A stretch of DNA of 64,000 nucleotides from Saccopteryx bilineata (GCF_036850765.1 NC_089495.1:70284410-70348409), one strand, 5' to 3'; shown: positions 21,050-34,517, counted from the stretch's first letter. Program-made: numbers and translations. Notes: generated from the sequence alone by a model not told the origin.

Positions 21050-24000
21050 TTATGTCCCACCTATGTATGGAATCATATAGTTCTTAGTTTTTTCTGATTT
21101 ACTTATTTCGCTCAGTATAATGTTATCAAGGTCCATCCATGTTTTTGTAAAAGATCCGATGTCATCATTTCTTATGGCTGAGTAGTATTCCATAGTATAT
21201 ATATACCAAAGCTTTTTAATCCACTCGTCCTCTGACGGACACTTGGGCTGTTTCCAGATCTTTGCTATTGTGAACAATGCTGCCATAAACATGGGGGTGC
21301 ATTTCTTCTATTCAAATAGCGCTATGGTGTTCTTGGGGTATATTCCTAAGAGTGGTATAGCTGGGTCAAAAGGCAGTTCGATTTTTACTTTCTTGAGGAA
21401 TCTTCATTCTCTTTTCCACAGTGGCTGCACCAGTCTGCATTCCCACCAGCAGTGTAGGAGGGTTCCCTTTTCTCCACATCCTCGCCAACACTTACTCTGT
21501 GCTGTTTTATTGATGAGCGCCATTCTGACTGGTGTGAAGTGATATCTCATTGTGGTTTTAATTTGCATTTCTCTAATAATTAATGATGAGCATTTTTCAT
21601 ATGCCTATTGGCCATCTGTATGTCCTCTTTGGAGAAGTGTCTATTCATTTCTTTTTCCCATTTTTTGATTGAATTGTTTGTCTTCCTGGTATTAAGTTTT
21701 ACAAGTTCTTTATAAATTTTGGTTATTAACTCCTTATCAGATGCATTGTCAAATATGTTCTCCCATTGTGTAGTTTGTCTTTTTATTCTGTCTTTATTGT
21801 CTTTAGCTGTGCAGAAGCTTTTTAGTTTGATAAAGTCCCATTAGTTTATCCTGTCTTTTATTTCACTTGCCTGTGGAGACAAATCAGCAAATATATTGCT
21901 GCGAGAGATGTCAGAGAGCTTACTGCCTAGGTTTACTTCTAAGATGCTTATGGTTTCACTGCTTACATTTAAGTCTTTTATCCATTTTGAGTTTATTTTT
22001 GTGAATGGTGTAAGTTGGTGGTCTAGTTTCATTTTTTTGCAGGTAGCTGTCCAATTTTCCTAACACCATTTGTTGAAGAGGCTGTCTTTACTCCAATGTA
22101 TGCTCTTACCCCCTTTGTCAAATATCAATTGTCCATAAAAGTGTGGGTTTATTTCTGGGTTCTCAGTTCTGTTCCATTGATCTATATGCTTGTTCTTATG
22201 CCAGTACCAGGCTGTTTGAGTACAATGGCCTTATAATATAACTTGATATCCGGAAGTGTGATACCTCCCGCTTTATTCTTCCTTTTTAAGATTGCTGAGG
22301 CTATTTGTATTCTCTTTTGTTTTATATAAATGTTTGAAATATGTGTTCTATATCTTTGAAGTATGTCATTGGTATTTTAATAGGTATTGCATTGAATTTA
22401 TAAATTGCTTTGGGTAATATAAACATTTTAATGATGTTTATTCTTCCTAACCATGAGCATGGTGTATGCTTCCACTTTTTTGTATCTTCCTGGATTTCTT
22501 TTATCAGTGTTTTGTAATTTTCTGAGTACAAGTCTTTAGTCTCCTTGGTTAAATTTACTCCTAGGTACTTTATTTTTTTGGTTGCAATTGTAAAGGGGAT
22601 TGATTCCTTAATTTCTCTTTCTGACAGTTCATTGTTAGTGTATAAAAATGCCTCTGATTTCTGAGTATTGATTTTATATCCTGCCATCTTGCTGAATTTA
22701 TTTATCAGGTCTAGTAGTTTTTTTACTGCAACTTTAGGGTTTTCTATATACAATATCATATCATCTGCAAATAATGATAGTTTTACTTCTTCTTTTCTAA
22801 TTTGGATGCCTTTTATTTCTTTTTCTTGCTGATTGCTGTGGCTAGGACTTCCAGAGCTATGTTGAATAACAGTGGTGAAAGGGGGCACCCCTGCCTTGTT
22901 CCTGCTCTTAGGGGGATTACTTTTAATTTTTTCCCATTGAGTATGATGTTGGCTGTGGGTTTGTCATAGATGGCCTTTATCATGTTGAGGTATGTTCCCT
23001 GTATTCCCACTTTGCTGAGAGTTGTGATCATGAATGGGTGCTGGATTTTATCAAATGCTTTTTCTGCATCAATTGAAATTATCATGTGGTTTTTCTCCTT
23101 CCTTTTGTTTATGTGATGAATCACATTGATTGATTTGTGAATATTGTACCAGCCTTGCCTCCCAAGAATAAATCCCATTTTATCATGTTGTATGATTTTT
23201 TTCATATATTGCAGGATCCGGTTTGCTAATATTTTGTTGAGGATTTTTGCATCTAAATTCATCAGGGATATTGACCTATAATTTTCTTTTTGTGTGCTGT
23301 CTTTGCCTGGTTTTGGAATCAGAATTATGCTCGCCTCATAAAAAAAGTTTTGAAGTCTTCCTTCCTCTTGAATTTTTTGAAATAGCTTGAGAAGGATAGG
23401 AGTTAGTTCTTCTTTGAATATTTGGTAGAATTTACTTGTGAAGCCATCTGGCCCAGGAGTTTTTTTGGGGGGGAGTTTTTTGATAACTGTTTCAATCTCA
23501 TTTGTTGTAATTGGTCTGTTTAGGTTTTCTGATTCTTCCAAATTAATTTTTGGAAGATTATATGTTTCAAGGAATTTGTCCACTTCATCTAGGTTGTCTA
23601 TTTTTTTGGCGTACAATTCATAGTATTTTCTTACAATATTTTGTATTTCTGTTGTGTCAGTTGTTCTTTCTCCACTCTCGTTTCTAATTTTATTTATTTG
23701 AGTCCTCTCTCTTTCTTCCTTGGTGAATCTGGTTAAAGGTTCATCGATCTTGTTTACCTTTTCAAAGAACCAGCTTCTCGTTTCATTGATCCTCTGTATT
23801 GTTTCTTTAGCCTCTATGTCATTTATTTCTGCTCTGATCTTTATTATTTCCTTCCTTCTACTAGCTCCAGGCTTTTCTTGCTGTTCTTTTTCTAGTTCTT
23901 TTAGATAGAGGGTCAAGTTGTTTATTTGAGCTTTTTCTAGCTTTTTGACGTATGCCTGTAATGCTATAAACTTCCCTCTCAGGACTGCTTTTGCTGTGTC

Positions 24001-24859
24001 CCATAAATTTTGAGTTGATGTATGCTCATTATCATTTGTTTCTAGGAAATTTTTAATTTCTTCTTTGATCTCATTGTCTACCCATTCATTATTTAATAAC
24101 ATGCTATTTAGTTTCCAAGTGTTTGAGTATTTTTCAGTTTTTCTGTTGTGGTTGATTTCTACTTTAATGACATTGTGATCAGATAAAGTGCTTGATATGA
24201 TTTCAATCTTTTTAAATTTGTTGAGACCACTTTTGTGCCCTAACATGTGGTCTATTCTAGAGAATGTACCATGAGCACTTGAATAGAACATATATTCTGC
24301 TGTTTTAGGGTGAAAGGTTCTGAAGATATTTATTAAATCGAGTTGATCTAATATGTCCTTTAAGTCTGCTGTTTCTTTGTTAATTTTCTTTCTTGAGGAT
24401 CTATCTAATGATGTTAATGGGGTATTGAGATCCCCTACTATTATAGTATTGCTGTTGATCTCACCCTTTAAATCCATCAAAGTCTGCTTTATATATTTAG
24501 GTGCTCCTATATTAGGTGCGTAGATATTTATAACAGTTATATCTTCCTTTTGGATTGCTCCCTTTATCATTATGTAGTGACCTTCTTTATCTCTAACTAT
24601 AGTCTTTGTTTTAAAGTCCATTTTGTCTGATATAAGTATTGCTACCCCAGCTTTTTTTTCATTTCCATTTGCGTGAAATATTTTTTTTCATCCTTTTATC
24701 TTTAGCCTATGTGCGTCTTTTGATTTAAGGTTTGTCTCTTGTAGACAGCATATGTATAGGTCCTGTTTTCTTATCCATGCAGCTACCCTGTCTTTTGATT
24801 GGATCATTTAATCCATTTACACTTAAGGTTATTATTGATATGTAATTGTTTATTGCCAT
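21050..24859 (-). pseudogene. L1 ORF2 (endonuclease / reverse transcriptase), broken
   Basis: ORF2 makes a nicking endonuclease and a reverse transcriptase used for target-primed insertion. The start ATG is at 24857-24859 (MAINNY). The longest open part, 22813-24621, holds the later endonuclease with VGDLNTPL and LSDHNVI, then the RT fingers and palm ([38 protein letters not shown]). It shifts frame at an A-run after about 22830. The next frame (22322-22888) holds the RT catalytic [14 protein letters not shown]. Beyond that only scraps are open (21841-22032, 21050-21292), ending YMIPYIGGT. Upstream of 24621 the endonuclease N-terminus is also broken. At about 1270 codons the total length is normal. 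Confidence 0.92.
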
Positions 24860-24930
24860 TTTATTCTTTAAAACTGTGTTCCTCTTTTGCTATATTCTTT
24901 TTCTCCTTTGATCTGTTTACAACAGGTCCT

Positions 24931-25802
24931 TTAGCATTTCTTGCAGCCTTGGTTTAGTTGTACTGAATTCCTTGAGGTTTTGTTTTTTTTTTCTGTAAAA
25001 CTTTTTATTTCTCCTTCAATTTTAAATGATAGCCTTGCTGGATAAAGTAGTCTTGGTTGTAGGCTCTTGTTCTGCATTAATTTGAATATTTCTTGCCATT
25101 CCCTTCTGGCCTCAAGTGTTTCTGTTGAGAAGTCAGAAGTCATCCTTATGGGGGCTCCTTTGTAGATGATAGTCTTTTTTTCTCTAGCAGCTTTTAATAT
25201 TTTCTCTTTATCACTTAGCTTTGGCATTTTAATTATAATGTGTCTTGGTGTTGATTTCTTTGGGTTTCTCCTTAATGGAGTTCTCTGTGCTTCCTGAACA
25301 TGTGAGATGTTTTCCTGCCTTAATTGAGGGAAGTTTTCAGCTATGATATACTTGAACAAAGTCTCTATCTCTTGTTCTTTCTCTTCTTCAGGAACCCCTA
25401 TGATGCAGATGTTATTTCTCTTCATGTTGTCACAGAGCTCTCTTAGAGTTTCCTCAGACTTTTTGATTCTCTTTTCTTTTTTCTTCTCTGCTTCCATGCC
25501 TTTATTTATCATGTCCTCTAATTCGCTGATTTGATTCTTCGCTTCATCCATCCTGCTTTTATTCCTCCCATTGTGTTCTTTATTTCAGATATTGTATTTG
25601 TCATTTCTGATTGATTCTTTTTTATTATTTCAATGTCCTCTTTTATATTTGCTATCTCTTTATTTAGGTGTTCATAATGACCATCTATTGTTGTGCTAAT
25701 ATCTTTGAGCATCCTAACAATCGTTATTTTAAACTCTGCATCTGGTAATTTGGTTATACCTGATTCATTTAGGACCTTTTCTGGGGATTTCTCTTGGTTC
25801 AT
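24931..25802 (-). pseudogene. L1 ORF1 (RNA-binding chaperone), one frameshift
   Basis: ORF1p coats L1 RNA as a coiled-coil trimer. The N-terminal piece (25518-25802, MNQEKSPEKVLNESG) and the rest (24931-25551) overlap in different frames. A coiled coil is visible around DMINKGMEAEKKKEKRIKK. The RRM begins near NNICIIGVPEEEKEQEIETL and the C-terminal domain includes KLSDKEKILKAAREKKTI. Only one frame change near 25530 appears to break it, so decay is modest. Confidence 0.88.
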
Positions 25803-27333
25803 TTGTGTTGCATTTCTCTGCCTTCACATTTTCTCTGTGTAAAGGTTTTGGCCACTGGAGTCAACTGGGTATGGCCTCTGTTCCCTAGGTATGGTCTGTC
25901 TGCAGGCCCGCTACCCCCTCTTCTGTTGCTGCCTAGGGTTTTTTGGGTTTGGATGTTGCCGTTGCCTGCCCATTGGGGCTGTTGCTGTGGTTTCCACCTC
26001 TCCTTCACTGAAGTGGCTGTGATCACATGCTTGGATGCACAAGCCTTGGTGGCCTTGGCCTTTGCCCACCCTTGTGGGTGGCATTATGCTCAGCCCTGAG
26101 GTCAGTGGCAGCACCTTTGCTCAGCTGCAGATCTAAGCCTGTTTCTGGGCTTTTGCAAGGGGAGCCTGCTCGTGGGACGGCTGCAAGCCTTGGCTCCACA
26201 GGCCAGGCGGGACTGCGTTCCCACGCTCAGTAGCAGGACTCTGCCTGTTCTGGGCTTTTGGCTCCACCCCCATGGGAGGAGCCAGCTCCCAAGTCAGGCC
26301 ACAAGCCTTGGTTCCGCGGGCAGAGCAAGGCTGTGCTCTTGCGCCCTTGCTCAAGGGCTGGTCTCCACCCCTTCCAGGGTTCCTGCCTTTCTCCTGCAGG
26401 CTGGATTACAGGCTGCCAGTAGCTGGGCTTGACCACTTTTGCACGTCCCCTCCTCCCCAGCTGGGCAAGGCTGAGCTCACACGTGAGCCCAGTGGTGGCC
26501 AGCTGGCTTCCGCCCTTGCCGACAGAAGCGCACCTCTGTGTCCCGCTGCTACCCGCCCTCCTGTGAGCCCTCATCCATGTGGGGTGCGAGCACTGCAGCT
26601 CGGACCCTAACACTCACTACTGTAGACCCGAAAGCTCCCTCCTTCTAAGCAACTCTGCTCTGAGTGCCACAGGGGGGCTTGTTTGGCTGCTCTCCTGCTT
26701 TCCTTTGCTGGTATTGCTGTTTCCGGGGGAAATATTCACTTCAGATTTGGGGAGTGACTCGACCCAGGGGTTAGGGTGGCTGTCTCCCAAAATGTTTCTC
26801 CCTGTGCCTCCCAGATTACATTCTCTTCCTGCTACTCTAGTCCTCTCCTCTCTCCCCATCCCCCAGAGCCCCAGGGGTGGTGGTGGTGGTTGTGAGAGAG
26901 TTGTTCTGCATGGTCTGTTTAAGAAGAATCCTGGGTCTGAGACATCAGCCTCTTTTTCACAAACAGTATCCTGACTTGTTTCCAGCTAAATACTGTCTTT
27001 ACACCTCTTCTGGGCTCTGGGGCTGCAGGCTGGCGCTTTGTTCCTGGGGCTCAGGACCCTTCCCTCTCTGCTAAACTCACTTCCCACCACATGAGTCTGT
27101 CCTGGCTGCTGTTCGCTCCAGGGAGCTGGGCAGCCTTCTCTGCGTTTCCGCTTTTCCTACCAGTCTCAGTGTGGCTTCTTCAGTGTTCCTTGGTTGAAGA
27201 GTCCTCTTAGTTTAGTCCAAAGTTGGCCTTTCCAGATGATAGTTCTTAAAATTGTTTTGTAATCCATTTTGGTTCTGGGAGGTGGATGTTGGCACGTCTG
27301 CCTACTCCAGTGACATCTTGTCTTCCTCCTGCC
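25803..27333 (-). promoter_or_regulatory. L1 subfamily-B 5' UTR / internal promoter region
   Basis: GC-rich, CpG-poor sequence upstream of ORF1 on the minus strand, with many short overlapping open frames on both strands that have no domain. By position this is the internal promoter region of the L1. No obvious TATA or CRE was seen. Confidence 0.7.
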
Positions 27334-29408
27334 TTTTTTTAAGAACTGTACCATTCTCTAAATTATAAATTCTTATCAAAATTCTTTCTTCTTTGGAAAT
27401 ATTTTTTTCTTCACACCATAATTGATACTGTCTCCTTGGAAACAATCCTAAGAGATTAGTTGTGTTACTGGAAACCATGTACTTTAAACTTGATTTATAG
27501 TAACTTGTTTCTTCCTCCTGTTAATGCCAGTCTTGCTAGTAAAGATGACTTGAGTTCTTTCCCATCATGTTATAGGCTAAATCAGATGGTAAGATGCTCC
27601 AAAACAGAAATGTGAGTTGAGAAGGGTGTGTGCACAATTCTCAGTGTAAAGTAATGCATTGACATTTTAATTTTTCTCCTCGGTTTCTTGGCTGGGTTGA
27701 CATAGCTCTGCGCCCACAAGACAAAGTCAGCTTCCTGAGCCTTGTCAGGGTGAGTGGGAAATTCAGTGAACTCACAGCATGAAGCTTGGTGGGGTAGGGG
27801 TGGGGAGCCAGTTTTTCTCCCACATGATATTTCAACACTACAGTTGGCTGCTATTTAAAACCGTTATTAGCAATGTAGTTGAATTTAACAAGTCCCCCAT
27901 CCTCCCACCTCCCCTTTAATTATAGTATGTAAGGCACTGTCCTAGGGATCTTGGAGATGAGAACGTGAGATATTCTTGGCTCGTGAGGAAGTCTTAATTC
28001 AGTAAGGGAAATCCAAATTGCCTTCACTACTCAGTGCCATGTAATATAATATATTATACTGGAGATACAGCAACCACCTTGAAGCACAGAGGGCAGCAAA
28101 CTTGTAGATGAGAGAGATGTGTAGGCACAACCAACTCATTGCTGGTTGTCTTCTGCTCTATCCCAGCACAGAAACCACACAAGCAGGGAGCAGGACAGGT
28201 GACTTTCCCCCAAAACCCATGAGTGACTTTGGGATGGTCAAGTGGGAGGAGAGGAGAAAGACATTCAACTATCTTCCTGGAAGTCAGTTTTAACTTTGCT
28301 ATTAATAAAAGCCTTTTAAAAAAATTTTTTTTATTTTTGCTACAAATATTCTTAGTAGCAAAGATATGGCTTCTGAGTTGTGTTTTAGGATGAGAACTTA
28401 AACCTATGGAATGTGACAACAGTCAAGTAAAAAAAAAGAGTAGTTAACAAAGAAATCTTTGATGTTAAAGTAAATTAATTAAATGTGAGTTCTTCTATTT
28501 CATAGATAAAGCATTGTTTATGGAGAAAAAGCTTATTTATTAGCATGTGTTTACTTTGTGAAATTGTGTTTTACATATATTATAATTAAATATGCATGGC
28601 TACACTGTTTTTCTTGGCACAGCCTGTAAAAATTTGGAGTTTAAATGCTTCTTTTTCTACTAACAAAGCATATGCTTAAATTACTCTTTGCTGTGCAACA
28701 TGTTTTATTCAATGTTTTATAATTTAAATATAAAGTTTTCATTGATCTAATACTAATTTTTTGGCAAATTCACTATTTACTATAATTTGATTAGGGAACC
28801 TGAGAAATAGAGGTGATAACTTTACAATGTCATGGTAAGAGAATAACAGCTGGCTAACTCTGGCTACAATACTTGTTGTTCATTCATTGTTTCTTGAAAT
28901 ATGCTGCAGAGTTTGAAATTGAAATGGCATGGGTGATGACCAATATTTATTACATAAATAATTGGTGGTAGGACTCGCTGGAAGATATTTATTCAGAAAT
29001 TAGAAGAAGATAGACTCAAAGTTTTAGGTCTTTCAAGTCACTATGCCTGCCCAAGCAACATGAACCACACAGCATGTAAAGAAACTCTAAGATCCCCTTT
29101 TTCTAAACTGTCTACTCAATCTGTTTACCAAATGAAATTTTGCTCTTGTCATTATCTTGAATACTGACCCTGAGGTTTTGTTCTTTTGTTTCCTTACTTA
29201 CTAGACATTATAAATGAAATTTATCCATTAACAATCTAATACCATTAATAACCAAATATGCTGAGGCCACTGTGTCTCTAATGTTGAGACTAATAGCAAA
29301 TATTTACTTAAAAAAAACTTTCATTGCTATTTCAGATATATAAAAATAGGATTTGAAATACAGGAAGTCCCATTAAATAAAAAAATAAAGTACATTCTAT
29401 TTTTTTAT
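27334..29408. other. 2 kb of single-copy DNA
   Basis: AT-rich, with a poly-T patch at 28319-28336. The longest frame (28054-28419, minus) has no domain. A patch at 27920-28020 looks faintly like an ancient mammalian repeat. Confidence 0.35.
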
Positions 29409-29858
29409 CACAAATTAATTTTTGTTTGTTTTGTCAGAGACAGATAGAGAGTCAGAGAGAGAGACAGATAGGGACAGACAGACAGGAAGACAGACAGAAG
29501 CATCAGTTCTTCATTGTGGCGCCTTAGTTGTTCACTGATTGCTTTCTCATATGTGCTTTGACAGAAGGGTGGGGCTACAGCAGAGCGACTGAACTCTTGC
29601 TCAAGCCAGCAACCTTGGGCTCAAGCCAGTGAACTTGGGCTCAAACCAGTTACCTTGAGCTCCAAGCCAGAGACCTTTGGGTTCAAGCTAGCAACCATGG
29701 GGTCAAGTATATGATCCCACACTCAAGCCAGCAACCCCGCACTCAAGCTGGTGAGCCTGCACTCAAGCCAGCAACCTCAGGGTTTCGATCTTAGGTCCCC
29801 TGCATCCCAGTCCAATTCTCTATCCACAGTGCCACTGCCTGGTCAGGCTCACAAATTA
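29409..29858 (-). mobile_element. long Ves-type SINE (minus) with 9-bp target duplication
   Basis: SINE body 29418-29849 with CACAAATTA at 29409-29417 and 29850-29858. On the minus strand it begins GCCTGACCAGGCAGTGGCAC and GTGGATAGAG, followed by the tRNA-related part, an internal tandem array (29599-29780), and a GA-rich run near the A-rich tail. At about 430 bp it is over twice the usual length, owing to the array. Confidence 0.93.
29599..29780 (-). repeat. nine-unit, ~20-bp tandem repeat inside a SINE
   Basis: Units begin near 29599, 29619, 29639, 29659, 29681, 29701, 29721, 29741 and 29761. Each has a TCAAGCCAGC-like core (the fourth unit is 22 bases). Neighbouring units differ at several positions. 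Confidence 0.9.
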
Positions 29859-30079
29859 GTTTTGCCTGTAGTTATGATAAGGTATGGGAAGGAGTTGCCA
29901 ATAAGCTGGGATAATAATGATGATAATGATGACAATTTAGAATCTAGAAATATAAAATCTTATGCTAGTTGTGCACACTTTATATGCTTACTTTGTCTTA
30001 AACATTTTGACTGTGTCAAATAATTTTTTTAGTACATTGAAAAGAAAATTCATCAAAATGCTTATAAATGTTAAACATT

Positions 30080-30305
30080 TATGACCACCTATTGCTCTTC
30101 TAAACTCCAATAACTCTTCATTTCTACCTTTATTATGAAACTTGTCACTTGACTCTTTGTGTTCTACCCTTTTGTATATTTGAGTTACTCCAAAAGCCTA
30201 ATAAACTCTTTGAAGTCATGATAAAGATCTAATTCATGTTTGAATGCCTACTAAACATCTATCCCAGAAGTCATTAAATGTTTATGAAATGAATAAATAA
30301 ATGAG
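30080..30305 (+). mobile_element. L2 LINE 3' end (plus), tentative
   Basis: Ends ATTAAATGTTTATGAAATGA followed by AATAAATAAATGAG, after CTAATAAACTCTTTGAAGTC, which is the pattern of an L2 3' end. Old. Confidence 0.5.
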
Positions 30306-31529
30306 AATAACAGATGATATTATTTTCATATTACCATTCTAGAATCAATATTGAGAAATTTACATGGGCATATAACAGAGTTTGGGAGCAAAGCTTTATG
30401 CATAGGAGGGATCAGGAAGAGTAATGTATGTTCTCAAATGAGTGAAAGCTTGCCAGTGACTTCGAAGCCACCAGCAGACTGTTCACTTTATCTAGAATCA
30501 AGAACTCTTCATGGATAAAAGGCTAAGGAAGTCATCTTTCTTAAAAAAAGTTTTCTTAAAATAAGTTTGCTATCTAAAGTTGCTTTAATTTTTTGGGTTC
30601 AGCCTCATGAAATCACTCTCCTTGAAGTTTAATCAGCCAAATGCCTAAAATAATAATTTGGGAAGAGATAAATTGCCATAGAAAACATAGAGTTATAAGT
30701 TTAGCATTAGGAAGATTTGGCCTGGTTATGAAACTCTTTCCTGGAAGCACTGTGGTTAGAATTGGTGAGAAACCACCCTTGTGTAAAGGCACCAACAAAA
30801 TATAGAGAAAAATGTCTTCACACAGAGCAATGGACAACCATAATTCCTAAATTACTTAAATTAAACAGATCTTTTTGTACATATAAGTGTGATGCAATTG
30901 TTTTTGTTTGTATATTTGTGTTAACCAAAGAAAGAGACACTAAAGGAAAATAGACTGTTCTACACATTCTTTTCTTAAGAAATTTGCAATACTGAAGAGT
31001 GGAATACACACAAATAGATCAATGGAATTCTTCTCATTGTACTGATTTCTCTCTCTCTTTCTCTATCAGATTTGGCAACTGTAACAGGGGTTGTGGTTTT
31101 CATGAACAAGTAGTTTTTTGTCTTTTTAAATTTTCACATTTCTACAAATGTAAAACTTTAGAATTTCAAAATACAGGTACAATAAAAAATTTTGTCACTT
31201 TATAGGTTTTGATTTAATTTATTTTAGAACCTTCATCATTCCTTTGATAGTAGCTGACACATCCAATTCCGTTCCCATATGCTGTCTGTTATTTTAGAAG
31301 AAACAGAACACAATTGCTTCAGAGAAGCACCATGTTTTTCTAAAGTGTGAATCTGAAAACCATCCATCTGGTCATGCTGGTATCTTTCTGAATTGTACGT
31401 GATTGAAAAAAAGTTTAGTCAACATTTTCCAACTCTTAGGCTAGATGACTAAGGTCATAAGGTAAAGAAAGTCTTTTTTTTTTTTCATTTCTATTTATTG
31501 AAACTCAAGTCTGTTTTTTCAACCTGGAA
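30306..31529. other. 1.2 kb of AT-rich single-copy DNA
   Basis: Short frames on both strands; none with a domain. No repeat family recognised. Confidence 0.35.
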
Positions 31530-31740
31530 TAAATACTTTGCCCATCCTTCTACCTGCATGACCCCAATGATCCATCAAGACCCAAGTCACATGTCTACCC
31601 CTTAGTGAATTCTCTGTAACCCTAGCTCTGTATTGTTATACAACTCTATTCACACTGGCATAAAAATGTTTACTTACTCGATTAAAATTATTTCTTTAAA
31701 TATTGCCTCTCCTATAACATGTGGGCTCCTAAAATGAATG
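31530..31740 (+). mobile_element. L2 LINE fragment (plus), tentative
   Basis: The phrases CATCAAGACCCAAGTCACAT and TAGTGAATTCTCTGTAACCC match the conserved 3' part of L2. An adjacent patch at 31765-31905 (GATTATAATCTAACTGGGG) may be another ancient repeat. Confidence 0.5.
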
Positions 31741-31905
31741 GCAGATGGTCTTCAATGCAATTTAATTCAACAAAATATTATTATACTATTCCTGAGGCTA
31801 GTCTGGGGTCTGCAGAGATAGTGTTGAATAAGCAGAGATAATTTTTGCCCTAAAGAGATTATAATCTAACTGGGGAAAAAGTAATCAAACAACTCATTAC
31901 TTAAA

Positions 31906-34240
31906 GGTGATGCTTATTAAGGAGAAAACTATATCTGAAAACTTTTGTAGATAAAAATAAATTTAGAAGTTCAAAGTCTTTTAATTTCATGCTGTTATTA
32001 GTAACTTTTGTCTTATATGACATAAATATTCAAAATAGTTTTCTAGAGTGGGTGGAATCATTAGAAGAATCACACATCTTATAAAGGTAATGAATAGTCA
32101 CTGAATTATAGACAAAGCATAGTGCTAGGTTTTATACATAATCATTCTATAATGCATTTGTAAACCCTTCAAATCAAAGGCATTTTTTTAACTTAAATTA
32201 ATACTTAACATAAGAGATTTTTCAGATTCTTTAACAAGTAAATAAATTGAATCATTATAGTGTCAAATATATTATATTAAAATATGCCCACATGCAAATC
32301 AAATAGAACTAATAATTTTATGATAAGCTAAGAGACTGGAATATTTTACCACAAAATATTAATTCAGGGTGACTTCTTATATAAATATTTTACCATATTA
32401 AAATGCATAATTGGTTCAATATTAAGAAGAACAATTTAGTAAAAAAAATCAGTCCATCCGATTTTGATTAAATTGATTGGCACAGAATTCAGTTCATTAA
32501 ACAAAAGAGTCTCTTTCTGCCCTAAATGGGGACACCTTGATTATAGTGCTGACAAATTCCTCAAGGCAACCATCATCTCTCCTTTTTTTTTTAAACTTCA
32601 TCACAATCACTGCACTAGAACTCTGTACCAACTGAAACTTACACCAGTTTCCATAAGTCAACTTTGACCTCTTTTGTACTAGTAAAACGCAATATATTTA
32701 GTTAATGCTCATTCTTTTCTCTATACAGGCACCCTTTGCTCTCAGAGCTCTTTTTTATAATAAGAGCTTTTCTGCTATGCAAACTTCAGAACTTCATTGA
32801 AGTACTAACACTTCAGACAAAAAAGTACTTAAGATTATGGATTTCAGGTAGTCCTTGGAGAGCTAATGATCTGTACATTGTTGATAGGAAGATTCTGCTG
32901 GCTCATCAGTAGAGATGGGAAAAAAGAGGGTGTTGTTACCAGATTACTATGGAAGAAGCTTAAAAAAGGGAGAGAAAAAAAGGGAGAGAAAAAAAGAGAT
33001 TGAAATACCATCTAGGAGGCAATGATATCGAAAAGTTAAGTTTTAATGTCTTGTAAAAAGAAGCATTTGCTTTTATAATTTTTAAAAGTGTGTTAGAAAT
33101 AAAGGTGAAGTCCAAATTATTATCCAACAATGTTGAGTATATTGCTACTCTGTTCTGTTTTGAGAAATCTCTGTTGAAATTTATGTGATCTTCAAGTTAG
33201 TATGATCAAGAATTAGAAAAAAAACCTTAAAATTCTCTGTTTTTCATGACTGGGTTTAGGGCAGATGACTCACAGTCTGAATTCAAGTTAAATCATTTTA
33301 ACCTTTTTCTTTCATTTAACCCATCTGGGAAGTTGAATACAAGCACTTCACTATAAAACAGATGGTGCACCAAAGCTAAATTTTCCCAGATTAAAAAAAG
33401 AAGAAAAACGTGTTATAAGCATTAAAAGAACCAAATGTGAAAAAAGATTAAGAATTAAAAGGAAAAGAGCTATAAACTGGATCAAATCTTTTCCCCTGTA
33501 AAAAATAATGTATTACTTAAAAACTAAGACCTATGAGATGATTTTGGGACAACATTAATAAAACATTTCCTAAGCACCATATGCGCAAAGGTGGTCATGA
33601 TTAAATGATATATATGAGAAGTAAATTGCTCTTTGTTGGCACAGGACTGTATGTTCATTTACTTATATGTCTCAGAAAACAAACACAATTATTTAAAGTG
33701 CTTTTAGATTATGTATTTGATATCTGTAAGGTTATGGAAACAGTTCTTGAGAAAACACTAACGGAAACAGTTCTTGAGAAAATTTAGGGGACCCATCTGA
33801 TTATAGCTCTGATGAAATTTAACACTGGTTGACAAACTAAAAGTTTTTTCAACATTTCTAGAAAAACTATGTTTTCTAATCTACTTTTCTCTAAATTTCT
33901 ATATTGCTTATATATGTGTATGTCTGTATATTGCTTGGAAAAAAAGGCATGCTGTTGTTATTTTGTTACCTTTGGATAATGTAAATCTTACTGCATATAA
34001 ACATATATTAAGTTCAAAAGTATTTATAAGCAAATATTTACATCTATGATATTGTATGGAAGAATAAATGTTCCATTGCAGCTAAAGTAAAGATATTTCA
34101 ATGAATAACTCAGACCATAATGGAAAGTATCTCTACCTTCTTATTTCCTGACAAATTGTGATAAACTTTGAAGAAGTTAGCTTAATATTTTAATGACATA
34201 ATTCATAGATTAGGCTGAGTATGAAACCTGAAAAATTCAT
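31906..34240. other. 2.3 kb of AT-rich single-copy DNA
   Basis: Contains a two-unit AAAAAAGGGAGAG purine repeat at about 32963-33000 and a short direct repeat at 33736-33782. No gene or known transposon was recognised. Confidence 0.4.
33736..33782 (+). repeat. 20-bp direct repeat, 27-bp period
   Basis: GGAAACAGTTCTTGAGAAAA occurs at 33736-33755 and 33763-33782 with no mismatch. A small local duplication. Confidence 0.9.
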
Positions 34241-34517
34241 ATTGTAGACTTCTTCTTTTTTATTTTTTTTACAGAGTGCAATATTTTATTTTTTAAATTA
34301 ATTTTACTAGGGTGACATCAATAAATCAGGGTACATATGTTCAAAGAAAACATGTCCAGGTTATCTTGTTAATCAATTATGTTGCATACCCATCATCCAA
34401 AGTCAGATTGTCCTCCATCACCTTCTATCTAGTTTTCTTTGTGCCCCTCCCCCTCCCCCTTTTCCTCCCCCCCCCCCATAACCACCACACTCTTATCAAT
34501 GTCTCTTAGTCTCGTTT

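Larger units (their letters stand above)
20886..27333 (-). mobile_element. nearly full-length L1 (minus), subfamily B
   Basis: About 6.4 kb: poly-A tail (20886-20901), short 3' UTR, ORF2 (21050-24859), 71-base spacer, ORF1 (24931-25802) and a 1.5-kb GC-rich 5' UTR (25803-27333) whose outer end, on the minus strand, reads GGCAGGAGGAAGACAAGATG. That start and its complete layout mark it as full length. I could not identify a clean target duplication. It lies against the protease remnant on its left. The 3' UTR is short and differs from that of the L1s at 10, 34 and 57 kb, so it is another subfamily. Confidence 0.92.

Noticed and set aside
21243..21542. Plus-strand 99-codon frame
   Set aside because: Antisense to the L1 ORF2 C-terminus.
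25794..26974. Several overlapping proline/serine-rich frames on both strands
   Set aside because: They lie in the GC-rich 5' UTR of an L1, where low stop-codon density gives chance frames.
29599..29780. Regular ~20-bp repeats suggesting a CRISPR-like array
   Set aside because: Units abut with no spacers, diverge from each other, and lie within a SINE in a mammalian genome.
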